Of a DNA stretch of 64,000 bases, positions 62,447-64,000 are shown piece by piece. The position numbers and the translations under genes are program-made. The notes under the pieces are model-generated. The model was not told where the DNA came from, ran no database searches, and saw only the letters and a list, made by a program, of their open reading frames with translations. Every line of letters begins with the position of its first letter. Position 1 is the first letter of the stretch. Source of the stretch: Proteobacteria bacterium ST_bin14. GTDB lineage: Bacteria; Pseudomonadota; Alphaproteobacteria; Sphingomonadales; Sphingomonadaceae. The stretch is from NCBI GenBank assembly GCA_002083655.1, contig MSXR01000001.1, positions 259,911 through 323,910 on the forward strand. Reading direction: 5' to 3'.

Positions 62447-63518
62447 ACCGATCGACACCAGTGCTGAAGTAAGTCCAGTCCAACTCGGCTGCAAACGCAC
62501 GGCGACCTGTGTTGCGTGCGGCCAATGAGGCGCTGAAGAGGCCGCCGAAGGGTTCCCATACTACATCGCTCGCGTCGCTACTGGCCTCTATGATTTGCTG
62601 CATTAGGTCGAGCGGCTTTTGATTGAGATGAGCAGCTTTCCCGTTGGGTGCGACTACACGCTCAGAGCCTTTCAGCGGGTTGCGGTCCCAGACATTCGTT
62701 TTGCCGTGGGGACATCGGAATTTGGACCGCATCGTCAGCCAATCGCTGCCGTTCATCGGTTCAATACCGTCGCGCGAGAAGTAAGGTCTGCCTTCGGGTC
62801 TGCCATGCTCGTTGGCGTATGCTGCCATTTTCTCAAACATCTCGGCTGGCGGAAAATACCACAGATGCCCCTGATCAAGATATTTCCGAACTGCTGCATC
62901 CTTCACACCGCATGCATCATTTGCCTTACGAACAGCCAAGCCGGTGCGTTTCCATTCTTTTAGAAGCCAGCGCTTGAGCGGGAGGCCCTCCATCTGCGCC
63001 TCGAACACATACTGCACGCAGACCTCAGTCACGACGGGGAAACGCCGAATTTTCTGGGTGTTCACGTTGCCTGCGATGTGGGCCACGCCTTTGTTCCAGA
63101 CGTTGGCGTTCTGATATCGGAAGCCATATTTCTCGAGGATCGGATGTACAGCGGCCCAACCAATCTCCGAGTTCCAAAACCAGAGCGTGGTCCCTGGCGT
63201 CGCTTTCGCTGCCCAAGCAGCGACATGCGGCTCGTACCACTCGGGCATGCCTGTGTGATCAGACGTATCGCCTTCGAAGCCGAGAACTCCATAGGCGCCG
63301 TCCGACACGATAACCGTTGGAGTCTCCCAGCGACAGTATTGGTCAAGCGAGTTTCCCAGCGAAAGGTCGACAAGAGCGTCTGACCAATGCCGAAATGTCG
63401 GCTCGCCCTCCAACACATGATTCTTGCCCCGATTAACGGTGCTAGTAGGCTCTCTCCTGCGCGCAGAGGATGGTGTTTCAAGCGAAATGGCGGGAGCTTC
63501 GGCTACAGTTTCAGTCAT
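62427..63518 (-). CDS. Type II DNA methyltransferase with DGAYG catalytic motif
   Basis: A 363-residue beta-class methyltransferase. The target-binding motif I comes last, as in that class: HLNQKPLDLMQQIIEASSDASDVVWEPFGGLFSASLAARNTGRRAFAAEL. The usual (D/S)PP(Y/F) catalytic motif is replaced by VSDGAYGVLGF near residue 75. The CGRPEGRPYFSRDG region is typical of one subgroup. The ATG at 63518 has AAGGA six bases upstream. It should protect the site cut by the convergent nuclease. Adenine or cytosine specificity is not evident. Confidence 0.83.
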   Translation of the reverse strand: MTETVAEAPAISLETPSSARRREPTSTVNRGKNHVLEGEPTFRHWSDALVDLSLGNSLDQYCRWETPTVIVSDGAYGVLGFEGDTSDHTGMPEWYEPHVAAWAAKATPGTTLWFWNSEIGWAAVHPILEKYGFRYQNANVWNKGVAHIAGNVNTQKIRRFPVVTEVCVQYVFEAQMEGLPLKRWLLKEWKRTGLAVRKANDACGVKDAAVRKYLDQGHLWYFPPAEMFEKMAAYANEHGRPEGRPYFSRDGIEPMNGSDWLTMRSKFRCPHGKTNVWDRNPLKGSERVVAPNGKAAHLNQKPLDLMQQIIEASSDASDVVWEPFGGLFSASLAARNTGRRAFAAELDWTYFSTGVDRFKTRLL

Positions 63519-63719
63519 TTTCAATCCTTAGAACGCAGCATGCAACTTGGCTACGGCCAACACTTATGTTCCCTGTTTGTACGGGTTTTGCTAGTCTTTT
63601 TGTGATGGCTTGGCGGGTTACGCCCGGACGAGCGATCCAGCCTCAACGCGTGCCAGTTTCTTGAACCCAGGAAACGCAGAAAATGTAATCTTATCTGAAG
63701 GTTAAGATGACGCGACGTG

Positions 63720-63923
63720 CTAATCCAGTAGGTCGCCCATTTGACATTGCAGTGCCACCGCCACCCGCTCCACAACCGTCACGGTCGGGTTCCTCACCAC
63801 GCGTTCAATGCCGCTGACGTAGGTCCGATCAAGGCCCGCTTCGTCGGCCAGGGCCTCTTGCGACCAACCGCGCTCCTTGCGCAGGCGCTTCACGTTTGCA
63901 GCCAGTCTGTGCCGGACATCCAT
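63720..63923 (-). CDS. XRE family regulator (controller-protein-like)
   Basis: A 67-residue protein consisting only of a helix-turn-helix: LAANVKRLRKERGWSQEALADEAGLDRTYVSGIERVVRNPTVTVVERVAVAL. The size and sequence match C proteins of type II restriction-modification systems. AGAGG ends right at the ATG, so it may be read from a leaderless message, as other C genes are. It lies 195 bases before the methyltransferase gene on the same strand and probably delays nuclease expression. Confidence 0.85.
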   Translation of the reverse strand: MDVRHRLAANVKRLRKERGWSQEALADEAGLDRTYVSGIERVVRNPTVTVVERVAVALQCQMGDLLD

Positions 63924-63931
63924 CCTCTAGC

Positions 63932-64000
63932 ATGAGCCAGAGTGATGCCTATCGTGCCACGTACTATGAATCTCAATTTGACCTGCTCCCCATTTTCAGG
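63932..64000 (+). CDS. Possible gene start running off the right edge
   Basis: An open frame ATGAGCCAGAGTGATGCC... continues in phase to the window end (23 codons, MSQSDAYRATYYESQFDLLP). It is divergent from the controller gene. No clear ribosome binding site precedes it, and it is too short to identify. It may be noise. Confidence 0.25.
   Translation, partial: MSQSDAYRATYYESQFDLLPIFR

Overview
The window is chromosomal DNA of an alphaproteobacterium, most likely a member of the Sphingomonadales (Sphingomonas, Sphingopyxis or Novosphingobium type). The base composition is GC-rich. It carries the aerobic cobaltochelatase pair CobS/CobT, a short HisG, a DUF4169 gene overlapping nusB, the alphaproteobacterial order infA-maf-RNase E/G-like-yacG-tRNA-Phe, a CocE-type esterase, a TonB-dependent receptor and the large NAD-glutamate dehydrogenase. 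Intergenic gaps hold palindromic repeats of kinds common in sphingomonads. No rRNA, CRISPR array, transposase or integrase was seen.

Layout. 1-8.6 kb: partial dienelactone hydrolase, thrS-infC, then a leftward glnD operon (glnD, GST-like, VOC, small membrane protein) and a secreted cyclophilin. 8.6-12.2 kb: a leftward pair, an aminotransferase fused to a flavin oxidoreductase followed by a GT2 glycosyltransferase. 12.3-21.4 kb: enoyl-CoA hydratase, DUF2332, hisG-hisD, nusB-DUF4169, thiL, hppA. 21.6-24.6 kb: a compact defence-like operon of AbrB-type antitoxin, PemK/MazF-type toxin and a type IIG-like restriction-methylation protein with an AT-rich specificity region. 24.9-27.2 kb: infA, maf, RNase, yacG, tRNA-Phe. 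27.4-30.5 kb: LysR, azoreductase, SDR, MsrA. 31.1-37.1 kb: leftward branched-chain amino acid genes ilvB-ilvN-ilvC, yceI and leuA; leuA has a leucine-rich leader peptide. 37.4-45.7 kb: acyl-CoA ligase, CocE esterase, Hsp70-like, alpha/beta hydrolase, NUDIX, BolA, DnaJ-domain and an LprI-like lipoprotein.

46-52 kb: cobS and cobT are separated by a nitric-oxide-response cassette (NsrR-type regulator divergent from a truncated haemoglobin, a membrane protein and a DUF1971 protein), followed by a decayed second copy of the 3' half of cobS and a broken CHRD gene. 52-60.5 kb: TonB receptor, NAD-glutamate dehydrogenase and a PAS-like protein. 60.7-64 kb: tRNA-Thr followed by an AT-richer type II restriction-modification locus (PD-(D/E)XK nuclease, methyltransferase with an unusual catalytic motif, XRE controller-like protein).

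The best candidates for something new are the toxin-antitoxin/type IIG operon, the aminotransferase-flavoprotein fusion, and the NO cassette caught between an intact and a decayed cobS. Regulatory items worth reading are the leuA leader peptide, the NsrR operator, the ilvB upstream dyad and the AUA start of infC.
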